Part shown: positions 15,616 to 24,744 of the stretch, piece after piece
Layout: every line of letters begins with the position of its first letter
Numbering within the stretch: the stretch's first letter is position 1
Source of the DNA: Planktosalinus sp963975935
Lineage (GTDB): Bacteria > Bacteroidota > Bacteroidia > Flavobacteriales > Flavobacteriaceae
Assembly: GCA_963975935.1 (NCBI GenBank)
Contig: CAXBIQ010000004.1
Span: 1 to 64,000, forward strand
Length of the DNA: 64,000 nt
Direction: 5' to 3'
Made by a program: the position numbers and the translations under genes
Notes under the pieces: generated by a model
What the model was told of the DNA's origin: nothing
Databases searched by the model: none
Seen by the model: only the letters and a program-made list of their open reading frames with translations

Positions 15616-17328
15616 CTAATGTTTCACAGCTTTACCTGCACCGGAGGGAATTCTGATTTTTTCAACCATTCTTTGAACCTTTTTAGGAGGTTCTTTGGTA
15701 AATGTATTAACTATCAATGCAAAAGCAAAATTTACAAGCATGGCAATGGTTCCAAAACCTTCAGGCGAAATTCCAAACCACCAGCTTTCTTGTAGTGCTG
15801 CTACAGCTTCTTTCCCTCCGTCAAAAACACCAAATTTGAATTTCATAATATAGAAAAGCATCAAAAGCATTCCCACAATCATACCACCCACTGCGCCTTC
15901 TTTGTTCATTTTTTTATAAAATATTCCCAAGATTATTGCCGGAAAAAAGGAAGCAGCTGCAAAGCCAAAAGCCAGGGCAACAACTGCTGCCACAAACCCC
16001 GGCGGATTAATTCCAAAGTATCCGGCGACACAAACCGCACCAATAGCCGAAACTCTTGCGATTGCTAATTCTGTTTTTTCTGAAATGTTGGGTTTAATCA
16101 TTTTCTTGATTAAATCATGAGATATTGAGGAAGAGATAACTAACAAGAGTCCGGCAGCTGTAGAAAGAGCCGCGGCTAAACCTCCTGCTGCCAGCAATGC
16201 AACTACCCAATTTGGCAGCTTTGCAATTTCGGGGTTTGCCAGCACCATAATATCATTGTCAATAGTCAATTCATTAACAGAAGCATCTGCTACATACTGA
16301 ATAGCACCATCCTCGTTTTTATCATTGAATTTCAGTAAACCGGTTTCTTCCCATTTTGAAAACCATTCCGGCATATCTGCATATTCTTTATTGCTTACGG
16401 TTTCAATCAAATTTGTACGGGCAAAAACGGCAACCGCAGGGGCCGTTGTATAAAGTATCGCAATGAACAGCAATGCTAAACCGGCAGACTTTCTGGCATC
16501 TCTCACTTTTTTTACCGTAAAAAACCGAATAATCACATGAGGTAAACCGGCAGTACCCACCATAAGGGCCAACGTAATTGCAAATACATCTGTCATGGAT
16601 TTGCTGCCGCTGGTATACTCAGAAAAGCCCAGTTCTGTTGACAAGCCATTCAGCTTATCTATCAGATAGGTTTCCGAGCCGTCTGCAAGGGTGCTTCCCA
16701 TACCAATTTGAGGTATGGGATTTCCGGTCATTTGTATCGAGATAAAAATAGCCGGTACCATAAAAGCAAAAATCAAAACACAGTATTGTGCCACTTGCGT
16801 ATAGGTAATGCCTTTCATACCCCCAAGAACTGCATAAAACAAGACAATGATCATTCCGATAAGAACACCTGTATTGATATCTACCTCCAGAAACCTGGAA
16901 AAAACAACACCCACACCCCGCATTTGTCCGGCAACATAGGTAAAGGAAACAATCAAAGCACAAACCACGGCAACAGACCTGGCTGTTTTTGAATAATATC
17001 TGTCACCAATAAAGTCGGGTACAGTAAACTTACCGAATTTCCTAAGATAAGGAGCCAGTAACAGGGCCAATAAGACATAACCACCGGTCCATCCCATTAA
17101 ATAAACCGTACCATCATATCCCATAAATGATATCAATCCTGCCATAGAGATAAATGAGGCAGCACTCATCCAGTCTGCAGCGGTTGCCATACCATTTGCC
17201 AGCGGGCCCACACCTCCACCGGCCACGTAAAAGTCTTTTGTTGAACCTGCCCGTGACCAGATTGCTATGCCAATATAAAGTGCAAATGTGATACCCACGA
17301 TTATATATGTCCATATTTGTACCGTCAT
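15616..17328 (-). CDS. Sodium/solute symporter of the VC_2705 group (acetate permease-like)
   Basis: A 570-residue integral membrane protein with about 13 helices and the SSS-family fold. Conserved parts include GGVGPLANGMATAADWMSAA, GYVLLALLLAPYLRKFG, the PDFIGDRYYSKTARSVAVV segment and GLPHVIIRFFTVKKVRDAR. The VC_2705 group works with a DUF4212 small subunit, and this gene lies 27 bases after a DUF4212 gene. Transport of acetate or a related monocarboxylate is inferred from similarity to ActP and proximity to acs. The C-terminus ends in a short basic tail. Confidence 0.92.
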   Translation of the reverse strand: MTVQIWTYIIVGITFALYIGIAIWSRAGSTKDFYVAGGGVGPLANGMATAADWMSAASFISMAGLISFMGYDGTVYLMGWTGGYVLLALLLAPYLRKFGKFTVPDFIGDRYYSKTARSVAVVCALIVSFTYVAGQMRGVGVVFSRFLEVDINTGVLIGMIIVLFYAVLGGMKGITYTQVAQYCVLIFAFMVPAIFISIQMTGNPIPQIGMGSTLADGSETYLIDKLNGLSTELGFSEYTSGSKSMTDVFAITLALMVGTAGLPHVIIRFFTVKKVRDARKSAGLALLFIAILYTTAPAVAVFARTNLIETVSNKEYADMPEWFSKWEETGLLKFNDKNEDGAIQYVADASVNELTIDNDIMVLANPEIAKLPNWVVALLAAGGLAAALSTAAGLLLVISSSISHDLIKKMIKPNISEKTELAIARVSAIGAVCVAGYFGINPPGFVAAVVALAFGFAAASFFPAIILGIFYKKMNKEGAVGGMIVGMLLMLFYIMKFKFGVFDGGKEAVAALQESWWFGISPEGFGTIAMLVNFAFALIVNTFTKEPPKKVQRMVEKIRIPSGAGKAVKH

Positions 17329-17355
17329 TCTTTTGTGGCTTTAAGTTGTTGAACC

Positions 17356-17616
17356 TTATTCATTAAATCCGTATTTTTTGTCCAGTTTGTTCATCAAGCG
17401 TACATAGACAAATATCAGAATGACAAAGACATAGATGGATCCCTGTTGCGCAAACCAAAAACCAAGAGGAAACCCACCAATTTGAAATGCATCCAAAGCA
17501 TCTTTAAATAAAATTCCGGCACCATAAGAAACAGCAAACCAAACAAAAAGGAGAATGGCGACATATTTGATATTTTCCTTCCAGTATGCTGTGGCATGTT
17601 TTTGTTTATCAGTCAT
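17356..17616 (-). CDS. DUF4212 small subunit of the symporter
   Basis: An 86-residue protein with two transmembrane helices (about 20-40 and 52-72). It has the DUF4212 signature: AYWKENIKYVAILLFVWF, then GFPLGFWFAQQGSIYVFVIL and a charged C-terminal YVRLMNKLDKKYG. It is the first gene of the operon with the VC_2705 symporter and is probably an obligate partner for assembly or transport. Confidence 0.92.
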   Translation of the reverse strand: MTDKQKHATAYWKENIKYVAILLFVWFAVSYGAGILFKDALDAFQIGGFPLGFWFAQQGSIYVFVILIFVYVRLMNKLDKKYGFNE

Positions 17617-17701
17617 AATTTTGGGTTATGAGGGTTGGATTATAAATATATCATTTTTGAAAATTAAAATGAATAACATCTGCACATATTTCAAAACAAA
17701 A

Positions 17702-17725
17702 AAACCTCGACTAATGCCGAGGTTT
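17702..17725 (-). terminator. Terminator of carB
   Basis: AAACCTCG (17702-17709) and CGAGGTTT (17718-17725) flank an 8-base loop. On the minus strand the stem leads into a T-rich run, placing it about 20 bases past the carB stop. Confidence 0.8.
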
Positions 17726-17747
17726 AAAATAAAATAATGTTTAAAAT

Positions 17748-20603
17748 TTACTTGCTCAAATACATCTTTCTTCTGCTGTACAACTCATAAAAGGCGTCGT
17801 CCTTCAAATCGTCGATAAAGAGAATGCTCTCGCCTGTACTCTTCATTTCGGGTCCCAGCTGTTTGTTGACATTCGGGAACTTGTTAAAAGAGAAGACCGG
17901 TTGCTTGATGGCAAAGCCATTCAGTTGCGGGTTGAAATCAAAGTCGGTTACTTTCTTTTCGCCCAGCATCACTTTGGTGGCGTAATTGACATACGGTTCA
18001 CCATACGCCTTGGCGATAAAGGGTACTGTTCTTGAAGCGCGCGGGTTGGCTTCAATAATGTAAACGATATCGTCTTTAATGGCAAACTGCACGTTGATCA
18101 ATCCAACGGTGTTGAGTGACAAAGCAATCTTCTTGGTATGGTCTTTAATCTGTTGCATTACAAATTCACCTAAATTAAAAGGTGGCAGCGTTGCATTAGA
18201 ATCTCCTGAATGAATACCGCAAGGCTCTATATGCTCCATAATCCCGATGATGTAGACATTCTCACCGTCACAAATGGCATCGGCTTCGGCTTCAATAGCC
18301 CCGTCGAGATAATGGTCTAAAAGGAGTTTGTTGTTTGGAATTTTACGCAGCAAATCGACCACGTGTTCTTCCAGTTCTTTTTTATTGATGACAATTTTCA
18401 TTCCTTGACCACCCAATACATAGGAAGGCCTCACCAAAATGGGGAAATCCAATTCATCTGCGATAGCCAGTGCCTCTTCAGCAGTTTCAGCTACACCAAA
18501 TTCAGGATACGGAATGCTGTTTTCTTTCAATAAGGTTGAAAAGCTTCCGCGGTCTTCAGCAAGGTCTAAGGATTCAAAGGTTGTACCGATGATTTTTATA
18601 CCGTAGCGGTCTAACTTTTCCGCTAGTTTAAGGGCTGTTTGCCCGCCTAACTGAACGATGACGCCTTCGGGCTTTTCGTGGCGAATGATATCATAGATAT
18701 GTTCCCAGAACACAGGCTCAAAATAGAGTTTGTCTGATATATCAAAGTCTGTGGAGACGGTTTCAGGATTGCAGTTGATCATGATGGTTTCATAACCGCA
18801 TTCAGATGCAGCCAAAACCCCGTGAACACAACAGTAGTCAAATTCGATTCCCTGACCGATGCGGTTTGGACCGGAGCCCAGTACAATGATTTTTTTCTTA
18901 TCGGAAACCACACTATCATTGGCGGCATAACTTTCGCCGCCGTTGGCGGGTTCCACTTCATTTTCAAAAGTGGAATAATAGTAAGGGGTTTCTGCTTTAA
19001 ATTCGGCAGCACAGGTATCAACTAGTTTATAGACGCGTTTGATGTTCATTTCCTCGCGTTTCTTGTACACTTCGCTTTCAAGGCAATCCAGCATATGGGC
19101 AATCTGGCGGTCACCATAGCCTTTTTGTTTTGCCTCTAAAACGAGTTCGCGCGGCACCGTGTCAATTTCATATTTTGAAATTTCTTTTTCAAGATGGTAC
19201 AGTTCTTCATATTGCTTGAGGAACCACATATCAATTTTGGTAATTTCGTGAATGCGGCTTAAGGGGATTCCCATTTGAATGGCGTCATATATTACAAACA
19301 CCCGGTCCCAGCTGGCATAGGTAAGTTTTTCGATGATTTGATCATAATCCTTGTAGCCTTTTCCATCGGCTCCCAACCCATTTCTCTTGATTTCCAGGGA
19401 TTGGGTGGCTTTATGAAGCGCTTCCTGAAAGGAACGGCCAATACCCATCACTTCACCCACTGACTTCATTTGAAGTCCTAATGTACGGTCACTGCCTTCA
19501 AATTTGTCAAAGTTCCAGCGTGGTATTTTTACAATCACATAATCCAAAGTAGGCTCAAAAAGTGCCGAAGTGGATTTGGTTATTTGGTTGCTTAATTCGT
19601 CAAGGTTGTAGCCAATAGCCAGTTTAGCAGCTATTTTTGCAATGGGGTAACCTGTTGCTTTGGATGCCAAGGCGGAAGAACGCGATACACGCGGATTGAT
19701 TTCCACGGCGATAATATCTTCTTTTTCATCAGGGCTTACGGCAAACTGCACGTTACATCCACCGGCAAAATCGCCAATGCTGCGCATCATTTTGATGGCC
19801 ATATCGCGCATACGCTGATAGGTACGGTCAGATAACGTCATTGCCGGTGCTACTGTTATTGAGTCTCCTGTGTGGATTCCCATCGGGTCCATATTTTCTA
19901 TGGAACAGATAATGACTACATTGTCATTTTTATCACGAAGTAATTCCAATTCATATTCCTTCCAACCGATAAGGGCTTTATCGATCATCACTTCGTGTAT
20001 AGGTGATATCTCCAGACCGTGTTCCAGGAGTCTGTCAAAATCTTCGGCTTTGTAAACGATGGAGGCACCCGCACCGCCCAGGGTGTATGATGCGCGAATC
20101 ACCAATGGAAAACCAAATTGTTGTGCAATTTCTTTTCCTTTCAGGAAAGATGTTGCCGTTGCCTGAGGTGCCATTCCCACACCAATTTGTTCCATCAGGT
20201 TACGGAATTGCTCCCGGTCTTCGGTTATATTGATGGCGTTGATATCCACCCCAATGATTTTTACACCAAAGTCTTGCCAGATACCCTTTTCATCTGCTTC
20301 AATACACAGGTTCAAAGCCGTTTGACCTCCCATTGTGGGAAGTACGGCATCGATTTGAGGATGTTCTTTTAAAATCTGAATGATTGATTTTGTGGTGAGC
20401 GGCAACAAATAAATGTGATCTGCCATGGCAGGATCGGTCATAATGGTTGCCGGGTTTGAATTGATAAGGATGGTTTCAATCCCGTCTTCACGAAGGGAGC
20501 GCAAAGCCTGGCTTCCCGAATAATCAAATTCACAAGCTTGCCCGATGACGATGGGTCCCGAGCCAATAATCAAAATGGATTTAAGGTCTTTATTTCTTGG
20601 CAT
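17748..20603 (-). CDS. carB: Carbamoyl-phosphate synthase large chain
   Basis: A 951-residue enzyme making carbamoyl phosphate from bicarbonate, two ATP and glutamine-derived ammonia, feeding pyrimidine and arginine synthesis. Two ATP-grasp halves are visible: the first from IGSGPIVIGQACEFDYSG, the second from LGSGPNRIGQGIEFDYCC. Each is followed by a glycine-rich lid (ASYTLGGAGASI and PSYVLGGQGMKI) and a metal-binding motif (EINPRVSRSS and EANPRASRTV). The protein stops at SRRKMYLSK, about 120 residues short of the E. coli enzyme, so the C-terminal MGS-like allosteric domain is absent. This is usual in Flavobacteria and implies different feedback control. carA is not in the window. Confidence 0.97.
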   Translation of the reverse strand: MPRNKDLKSILIIGSGPIVIGQACEFDYSGSQALRSLREDGIETILINSNPATIMTDPAMADHIYLLPLTTKSIIQILKEHPQIDAVLPTMGGQTALNLCIEADEKGIWQDFGVKIIGVDINAINITEDREQFRNLMEQIGVGMAPQATATSFLKGKEIAQQFGFPLVIRASYTLGGAGASIVYKAEDFDRLLEHGLEISPIHEVMIDKALIGWKEYELELLRDKNDNVVIICSIENMDPMGIHTGDSITVAPAMTLSDRTYQRMRDMAIKMMRSIGDFAGGCNVQFAVSPDEKEDIIAVEINPRVSRSSALASKATGYPIAKIAAKLAIGYNLDELSNQITKSTSALFEPTLDYVIVKIPRWNFDKFEGSDRTLGLQMKSVGEVMGIGRSFQEALHKATQSLEIKRNGLGADGKGYKDYDQIIEKLTYASWDRVFVIYDAIQMGIPLSRIHEITKIDMWFLKQYEELYHLEKEISKYEIDTVPRELVLEAKQKGYGDRQIAHMLDCLESEVYKKREEMNIKRVYKLVDTCAAEFKAETPYYYSTFENEVEPANGGESYAANDSVVSDKKKIIVLGSGPNRIGQGIEFDYCCVHGVLAASECGYETIMINCNPETVSTDFDISDKLYFEPVFWEHIYDIIRHEKPEGVIVQLGGQTALKLAEKLDRYGIKIIGTTFESLDLAEDRGSFSTLLKENSIPYPEFGVAETAEEALAIADELDFPILVRPSYVLGGQGMKIVINKKELEEHVVDLLRKIPNNKLLLDHYLDGAIEAEADAICDGENVYIIGIMEHIEPCGIHSGDSNATLPPFNLGEFVMQQIKDHTKKIALSLNTVGLINVQFAIKDDIVYIIEANPRASRTVPFIAKAYGEPYVNYATKVMLGEKKVTDFDFNPQLNGFAIKQPVFSFNKFPNVNKQLGPEMKSTGESILFIDDLKDDAFYELYSRRKMYLSK

Positions 20604-20646
20604 TTACAATAACTTTATATGGAACACTGATGTTAAGGTATAAAAA

Positions 20647-20674
20647 AAGGTGTTACTTAAAAAAGTAACACCTT
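20647..20674 (-). terminator. Terminator of rpmH
   Basis: AAGGTGTTACTT (20647-20658) and AAGTAACACCTT (20663-20674) form a 12-bp stem with an AAAA loop. The minus strand continues into a run of T. It lies 22 bases after the rpmH stop. Confidence 0.88.
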
Positions 20675-20695
20675 GTATTTTAAATAATGAAAGCA

Positions 20696-20857
20696 TTATT
20701 TTTTGTGTCGTGTTTCAGAAGATACAGACAATTTCTTTCTGCCCTTAGCTCTGCGAGCTGCAAGCACTTTTCTTCCGTTTACAGAAGCCATACGCTCTCT
20801 AAAACCGTGTTTGTTTCTTCTTTTTCTTTTCGATGGCTGAAATGTTCTTTTGCTCAT
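20696..20857 (-). CDS. rpmH: Large ribosomal subunit protein bL34
   Basis: A 53-residue, very basic protein starting MSKRTFQPSKRKRRNKHGFR, with RMASVNGRKVLAARRAKGRK in the middle. This is the standard bL34 sequence; L34 binds 23S rRNA in the large subunit. The C-terminal tail KLSVSSETRHKK is slightly longer than in proteobacteria, as is common in Bacteroidota. rnpA and dnaA are not adjacent, unlike the classic arrangement. A strong promoter lies at 20992-21022 and a terminator at 20647-20674, so it is monocistronic. Confidence 0.97.
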   Translation of the reverse strand: MSKRTFQPSKRKRRNKHGFRERMASVNGRKVLAARRAKGRKKLSVSSETRHKK

Positions 20858-20942
20858 GATTGTAAATCTTTATCTTCTGTAAAAATTGTTTCTTTTTGAT
20901 TTTTTTGAGAAATACTCTAAAAAGTCAAGCCTTTAGTATTCT

Positions 20943-20989
20943 GCGGGCTTGCCCGCCGAAGCGCCGATTCCTATCGGTGCGTAGGCGGG
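20943..20989. repeat. GC-rich double hairpin at the rpmH transcript start
   Basis: GCGGGC-TT-GCCCGC (20943-20956) overlaps a larger fold in which CCCGCC (20952-20957) pairs with GGCGGG (20984-20989) and CGCCGAT (20962-20968) pairs with ATCGGTG (20973-20979). It abuts the rpmH -7 box, so it would form the 5' end of the rpmH leader. It also resembles the GC-rich palindromes near 3.6 kb. Confidence 0.55.
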
Positions 20990-20991
20990 TG

Positions 20992-21022
20992 CAAATATAC
21001 AAACCTTTTTCAGTTTGACAAA
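20992..21022 (-). promoter_or_regulatory. Promoter of rpmH
   Basis: On the minus strand, TTTG (21022-21019) is followed after 19 bases by TATATTTG (20999-20992), an excellent Bacteroidota promoter. The transcript would start near 20986, giving a leader of about 130 bases. Confidence 0.75.
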
Positions 21023-21086
21023 TGGATTTATTAAATAATTTTTATTTGTTTTTACTACCTTTGGCAACTCAAATAAAACCCGAAAT

Positions 21087-21602
21087 ATGTTTCACAAAAA
21101 TATAAAATTAATCCTTGCAGCTTTGATCATTGGCCTTGCTGTATGGCAGTTCACAGAAGGTAATATCGGCAATGGTATCATGTATATCCTATTGTCTTCC
21201 ATTTTCATCTTTTTATATTATAAAAACGAAATTATACTGCTTGCATTTTTACGTTTGCGGAAACAGGATTTTGCCGGTGCAAAAAAATGGCTCGATAAAA
21301 TTAAAAACCCGGAAGCTTCTCTTGTGAGAAAACAACAAGGATATTACAATTACCTCCATGGCCTGATGGTTTCTCAAACCAATATGAACCAGGCAGAAAA
21401 GTATTTTAAAAAAGCAATACAACTGGGCCTTTCCATGAATGCCGACCTGGCGATGGCCAAATTGAACCTTGCCGGGATTGCGATGACCAAACGCAGAAAA
21501 AGGGAAGCGCAGATGCTTCTCACCGAAGCTAAAAAACTGGACAAGCACAATATGCTGGGTGAACAAATAAAAATGATGAAAGAGCAAATGAAACGCATTT
21601 AG
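21087..21602 (+). CDS. Membrane-anchored TPR-like protein
   Basis: A 171-residue protein. Two hydrophobic helices (about 8-24 and 30-52) are followed by helical hairpins with TPR-like spacing: GYYNYLHGLMVSQTNMNQAEKYFKKAIQLG, then ADLAMAKLNLAGIAMTKRRKREAQMLLTEAKKL (quoted in parts by residues about 86-115 and 119-152). TPR modules bind other proteins; no partner is evident. A TACCTTTG -7 box lies at 21056-21063. It is similar in outline to conserved flavobacterial hypothetical proteins, and I assign no function. Confidence 0.7.
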   Translation: MFHKNIKLILAALIIGLAVWQFTEGNIGNGIMYILLSSIFIFLYYKNEIILLAFLRLRKQDFAGAKKWLDKIKNPEASLVRKQQGYYNYLHGLMVSQTNMNQAEKYFKKAIQLGLSMNADLAMAKLNLAGIAMTKRRKREAQMLLTEAKKLDKHNMLGEQIKMMKEQMKRI

Positions 21603-21730
21603 GCTTTTTTAATTCCAAAAAACCTCTCAAAAACCACCATTTAACCTGATTTTCAGGTAGTTTGTCTTACTTTTTATTTAAATCAGCACAGATACAGTAA
21701 ATAATTCTTACTTTTATTGTGTCGTTTTAA

Positions 21731-22435
21731 ATGAATTGTATGGTAAGATTTTTACTTTGTATCTTCTTATCGGTTTCTTTTTCTCTCAGTAGTCAGGAAC
21801 TTCATGAGCAGTATTTCTCTGACGTTATTTCAAAAAACATACGACCTTACAATAAGAAAGTAAAAATGGCATATCGGGCCAAGGATTTTGATCGTGCTGA
21901 GTTTTTATTTGACTCCCTTGTAAAACACGTTATTAATGGCAGCTACTTTGATGATTTTACGGTAAAAAAAACCAGTGGGAGAAAAGTACAGTTCAGTAAA
22001 TTTGAAAAGCCTGTTTTTTTAATGACATATGCATCGTGGTGTACTCCCGGCTCCGGTGAAATTCCGGCACTTAATGAGATTGCAAAACAACATAAAGACG
22101 AGATTGATTTTGTTATTTTGTTTTGGGACAAGAAAAAAGAAGTTAAAAAAGTGGCCCGTGAATATGACAGAAGTGTTACTATATTATATGTTGATGAACT
22201 GGACAATAAAAACTGTCACATTATCAGAACATTAAAACACAGCCTGGGCTTTCCCACATCTTTTTTTCTCGACAGCAATAAAAAAATTCTTGACGTGCGC
22301 AGGGGGGTTTTGCATCATTACAACGAGTCTTATTCCACTTCATACTCATTGAACTATGAGTCCTTCAGAAACGGGATTTCGTTATTGTTGAATTATGATG
22401 AGAAAGAAGAAGGCCTTGTGGACGCTAACAAATAG
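21731..22435 (+). CDS. TlpA-like thioredoxin-fold protein with a CTPG active site
   Basis: A 234-residue exported protein with a signal peptide (hydrophobic 5-20) and a C-terminal thioredoxin fold of the TlpA/AhpC-TSA type. The active-site loop reads YASWCTPGSGEIPAL: the nucleophilic Cys104 is kept but the resolving cysteine of CxxC is Gly107. The cis-proline loop GFPTSFF (Pro175) is intact. With one cysteine it cannot do the normal intramolecular disulfide exchange; it may use an external thiol or act as a thiol trap (inference). The gene is convergent with the TauE-like gene, with only one base between stops. Confidence 0.8.
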   Translation: MNCMVRFLLCIFLSVSFSLSSQELHEQYFSDVISKNIRPYNKKVKMAYRAKDFDRAEFLFDSLVKHVINGSYFDDFTVKKTSGRKVQFSKFEKPVFLMTYASWCTPGSGEIPALNEIAKQHKDEIDFVILFWDKKKEVKKVAREYDRSVTILYVDELDNKNCHIIRTLKHSLGFPTSFFLDSNKKILDVRRGVLHHYNESYSTSYSLNYESFRNGISLLLNYDEKEEGLVDANK

Positions 22436-22436
22436 C

Positions 22437-22808
22437 TTATTTCCAGAAAATCAACCGCAGAGCAACAATAATCAGGATAATTCCAAATATTTTTTTAAGC
22501 ATCCCCTGATCGATTGAAATCGCAATCTTAGATCCAAAATAAGCTCCCACCACAAATGTCACGGCAATCACGGCAGCATACTTCCAATTAACATGTCCGG
22601 CATTGTAATAACTATAGGCAGCTATGAGGGTTACAGGTACTGCTAACACGGCAAGGCTTGTGCCCTGTGCTTCGTGTTGTGTAAAACCCAATGCAAAAAC
22701 CATAAGGGGAATCATCACGATACCTCCACCCACACCAAGTAAACCACTAAATAATCCGGCTAAAAGCCCTATGATGATAAGTAAAATAATCAATGTCATA
22801 TACTTCAT
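22437..22808 (-). CDS. Half-size TauE/SafE family membrane protein
   Basis: A 123-residue protein with four hydrophobic helices and the TauE/SafE signature GLFSGLLGVGGGIVMIPLM at its N-terminus, followed by HEAQGTSLA. Full members of the family have two such repeats in about 250 residues and export sulfite, sulfoacetate or similar anions. This protein carries one repeat only and would have to dimerise. The substrate is unknown. It lies 19 bases before the lytic transglycosylase stop on the same strand, so co-transcription is possible. Confidence 0.85.
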   Translation of the reverse strand: MKYMTLIILLIIIGLLAGLFSGLLGVGGGIVMIPLMVFALGFTQHEAQGTSLAVLAVPVTLIAAYSYYNAGHVNWKYAAVIAVTFVVGAYFGSKIAISIDQGMLKKIFGIILIIVALRLIFWK

Positions 22809-22827
22809 TTTCTGTTACTAATAAAAA

Positions 22828-23757
22828 TTAAAGCCCGGTAAGATAATACCCTTTGTTCGGGATTTCAATATAATACATCTTTCTTGATTTGTTGTTGAGC
22901 TTTGGTTCTCTTAACCAGGGATTGTGAATTTTTAAAACCTTATAGTTGATATCAAACTTTTTAGCAAAAGCAGCGAGGTCTGTCACCGGTGTATCTACTT
23001 CAACTTTAAATGAAGGTACCAAATTGTAAAGGTCTTTCTCCCTGAAATTAAATCCATATTTTTTGGGGTTGCTCATAATCTCTTTTAGAGCAAGAATCCT
23101 GAAAATATAGCGTCCGGTTTCCTCCCCAAGCAAAAGGTTATAATAATCTTCAACTTCCTGACCATCCAATCTTCTGTTGATTCCGGCATTGCCGGCATTG
23201 TATGCTGCAGCAGCCAGTGTCCAGCTTCCAAAACGTTCTTTTGAAGCGAGGAGATACTTACAGGCAGCTATTGTGGATTTTTCAAGATCATACCGTTCGT
23301 CAACATTATCATTGACTTCCAGACCTAACTCCCTTGCGGTTGAGGGCATAATCTGCCATATACCCCTGGCTCCCGCAGGAGAAACCACGTTTTGCAAACC
23401 GCTTTCTATTACGGCCAGATATTTAAAATCATCGGGAATTCCATATTCTTTCAGGATGGGTTCAATAACAGGAAAAGCTTTGCCTGCCCTTTTAAACATT
23501 AATAAACCGTTGGATTGCCAGTACGTGTTGACCAATAGTTCCCGGTCAAGGCGTTCCCTCACATCCGGGTCGTTAATGGGGGCCGGTTCTCCGGCAAAAT
23601 CTATATATTCAGGAAGTGGTAATGCATACACATTGTAATCATTCAAACGCTTTGATTCAAATATTTCATCTGTGGGTGCTTCCTGTACTGCAAATATCAG
23701 GAGGCCGCTCACACAAATCAGGAGACACACAAACGCAATTTTATATACTATTTTCAT
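22828..23757 (-). CDS. Lytic murein transglycosylase (MltD-like)
   Basis: A 309-residue exported protein that cleaves peptidoglycan glycan strands with formation of 1,6-anhydro ends. After an N-terminal hydrophobic helix comes the SLT domain: LAVIESGLQN with catalytic Glu118, GARGIWQIMPSTARELGL, and AAAAYNAGNAGINRRL. The C-terminal part (VDTPVTDLAAFAKKFDINY onward) resembles a LysM-like glycan-binding module. Length is typical for flavobacterial MltD relatives. It is probably located in the periplasm or outer-membrane inner leaflet. Confidence 0.88.
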   Translation of the reverse strand: MKIVYKIAFVCLLICVSGLLIFAVQEAPTDEIFESKRLNDYNVYALPLPEYIDFAGEPAPINDPDVRERLDRELLVNTYWQSNGLLMFKRAGKAFPVIEPILKEYGIPDDFKYLAVIESGLQNVVSPAGARGIWQIMPSTARELGLEVNDNVDERYDLEKSTIAACKYLLASKERFGSWTLAAAAYNAGNAGINRRLDGQEVEDYYNLLLGEETGRYIFRILALKEIMSNPKKYGFNFREKDLYNLVPSFKVEVDTPVTDLAAFAKKFDINYKVLKIHNPWLREPKLNNKSRKMYYIEIPNKGYYLTGL

Positions 23758-23851
23758 CTTTGAGGTTACTATTAGAGGTTAAATACAGTAAAATCTAAAT
23801 TTCATGAAAGATACATAATTTAAAAAAAACAAGAAGCATATTAACAAACAT

Positions 23852-24514
23852 TTACCCAAGAATGATTTTTGGCAATTCCTTATTAAACCACCTGAATTTA
23901 TTGAGAATCATTATGTGGGTGCCCCCCTCCAGTACAATACAGTTTTTGATCTTTTCAATAGGAAAAACAATGTCATCACTGCCGTGAATGTGAATGACAT
24001 TTTCATCAGGTGTGTCGCGGTCCCAGCACACCATTTTTTCAATCGCCCAATCCAGGTACCCCGCATCACGAACAGACAGGTATTCCTGATATATTTGAAG
24101 CCTTTTTTTGGTTTTTGGCCCGATGGCAAATTTGGTTAAGTCATCAGTGCTTAAAACCAACCGCGTGGGTAGCAGTTTATAAGCGAGGGTTTTTCTGGCA
24201 ATGATCAAGCGCAATGGTAACTCGTGTTTAGACTTTACGCTGGATATGATGATCATTTTTTTTAACTTAAGAAAAGCACTCATTTCCTGCACCATCACAC
24301 CTCCGAAAGAAACCCCTATCAGCACAGCATCATCATGTTCCACAAGGTTTGCCATTCGTTTGGCATAATGGGAAATGCTTTCTTTTTCTTCAGGTATTAA
24401 CCATTCCAGATAGTGAATGATAAAATGCTCTTCAGGCAATTCTATATTCCTGAAAATTTCTTTACCTGCAGCAAGTCCGGGAACAAAATATATGTGGGTT
24501 TTATTTGGATCCAT
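23852..24514 (-). CDS. Alpha/beta hydrolase
   Basis: A 220-residue protein with the nucleophile elbow GVSFGG (Ser69), an acid in HIHGSDDIVFP and a C-terminal histidine in EGGTHIMIL, making a complete triad. No signal peptide, so it is cytoplasmic. The ATG at 24514 is used; the frame is open a little further upstream only with a TTG. The substrate is unknown. The family is common next to the GNAT-like gene in flavobacteria, but here the two are divergent with about 230 bases between them. Confidence 0.78.
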   Translation of the reverse strand: MDPNKTHIYFVPGLAAGKEIFRNIELPEEHFIIHYLEWLIPEEKESISHYAKRMANLVEHDDAVLIGVSFGGVMVQEMSAFLKLKKMIIISSVKSKHELPLRLIIARKTLAYKLLPTRLVLSTDDLTKFAIGPKTKKRLQIYQEYLSVRDAGYLDWAIEKMVCWDRDTPDENVIHIHGSDDIVFPIEKIKNCIVLEGGTHIMILNKFRWFNKELPKIILG

Positions 24515-24744
24515 TTTTTTAATTAACAAGTCCTACAGGAGATAATCAACTATTTTTCGTAAATTTGTAAGGCAAAATTAAGGATTAATTCTTCAGCATA
24601 AGAAATCCTGAAAAGAATAAAATTTTCCCCAGCAGTATTTTACCATAGGTAAACTGTTTATTTAATAGATTTTCTATATACAGCCTACTCTGAAAACAAT
24701 TTTGTAGCGTTTTAGCAATAGTAAGTAATATAGGTTATTAAATT

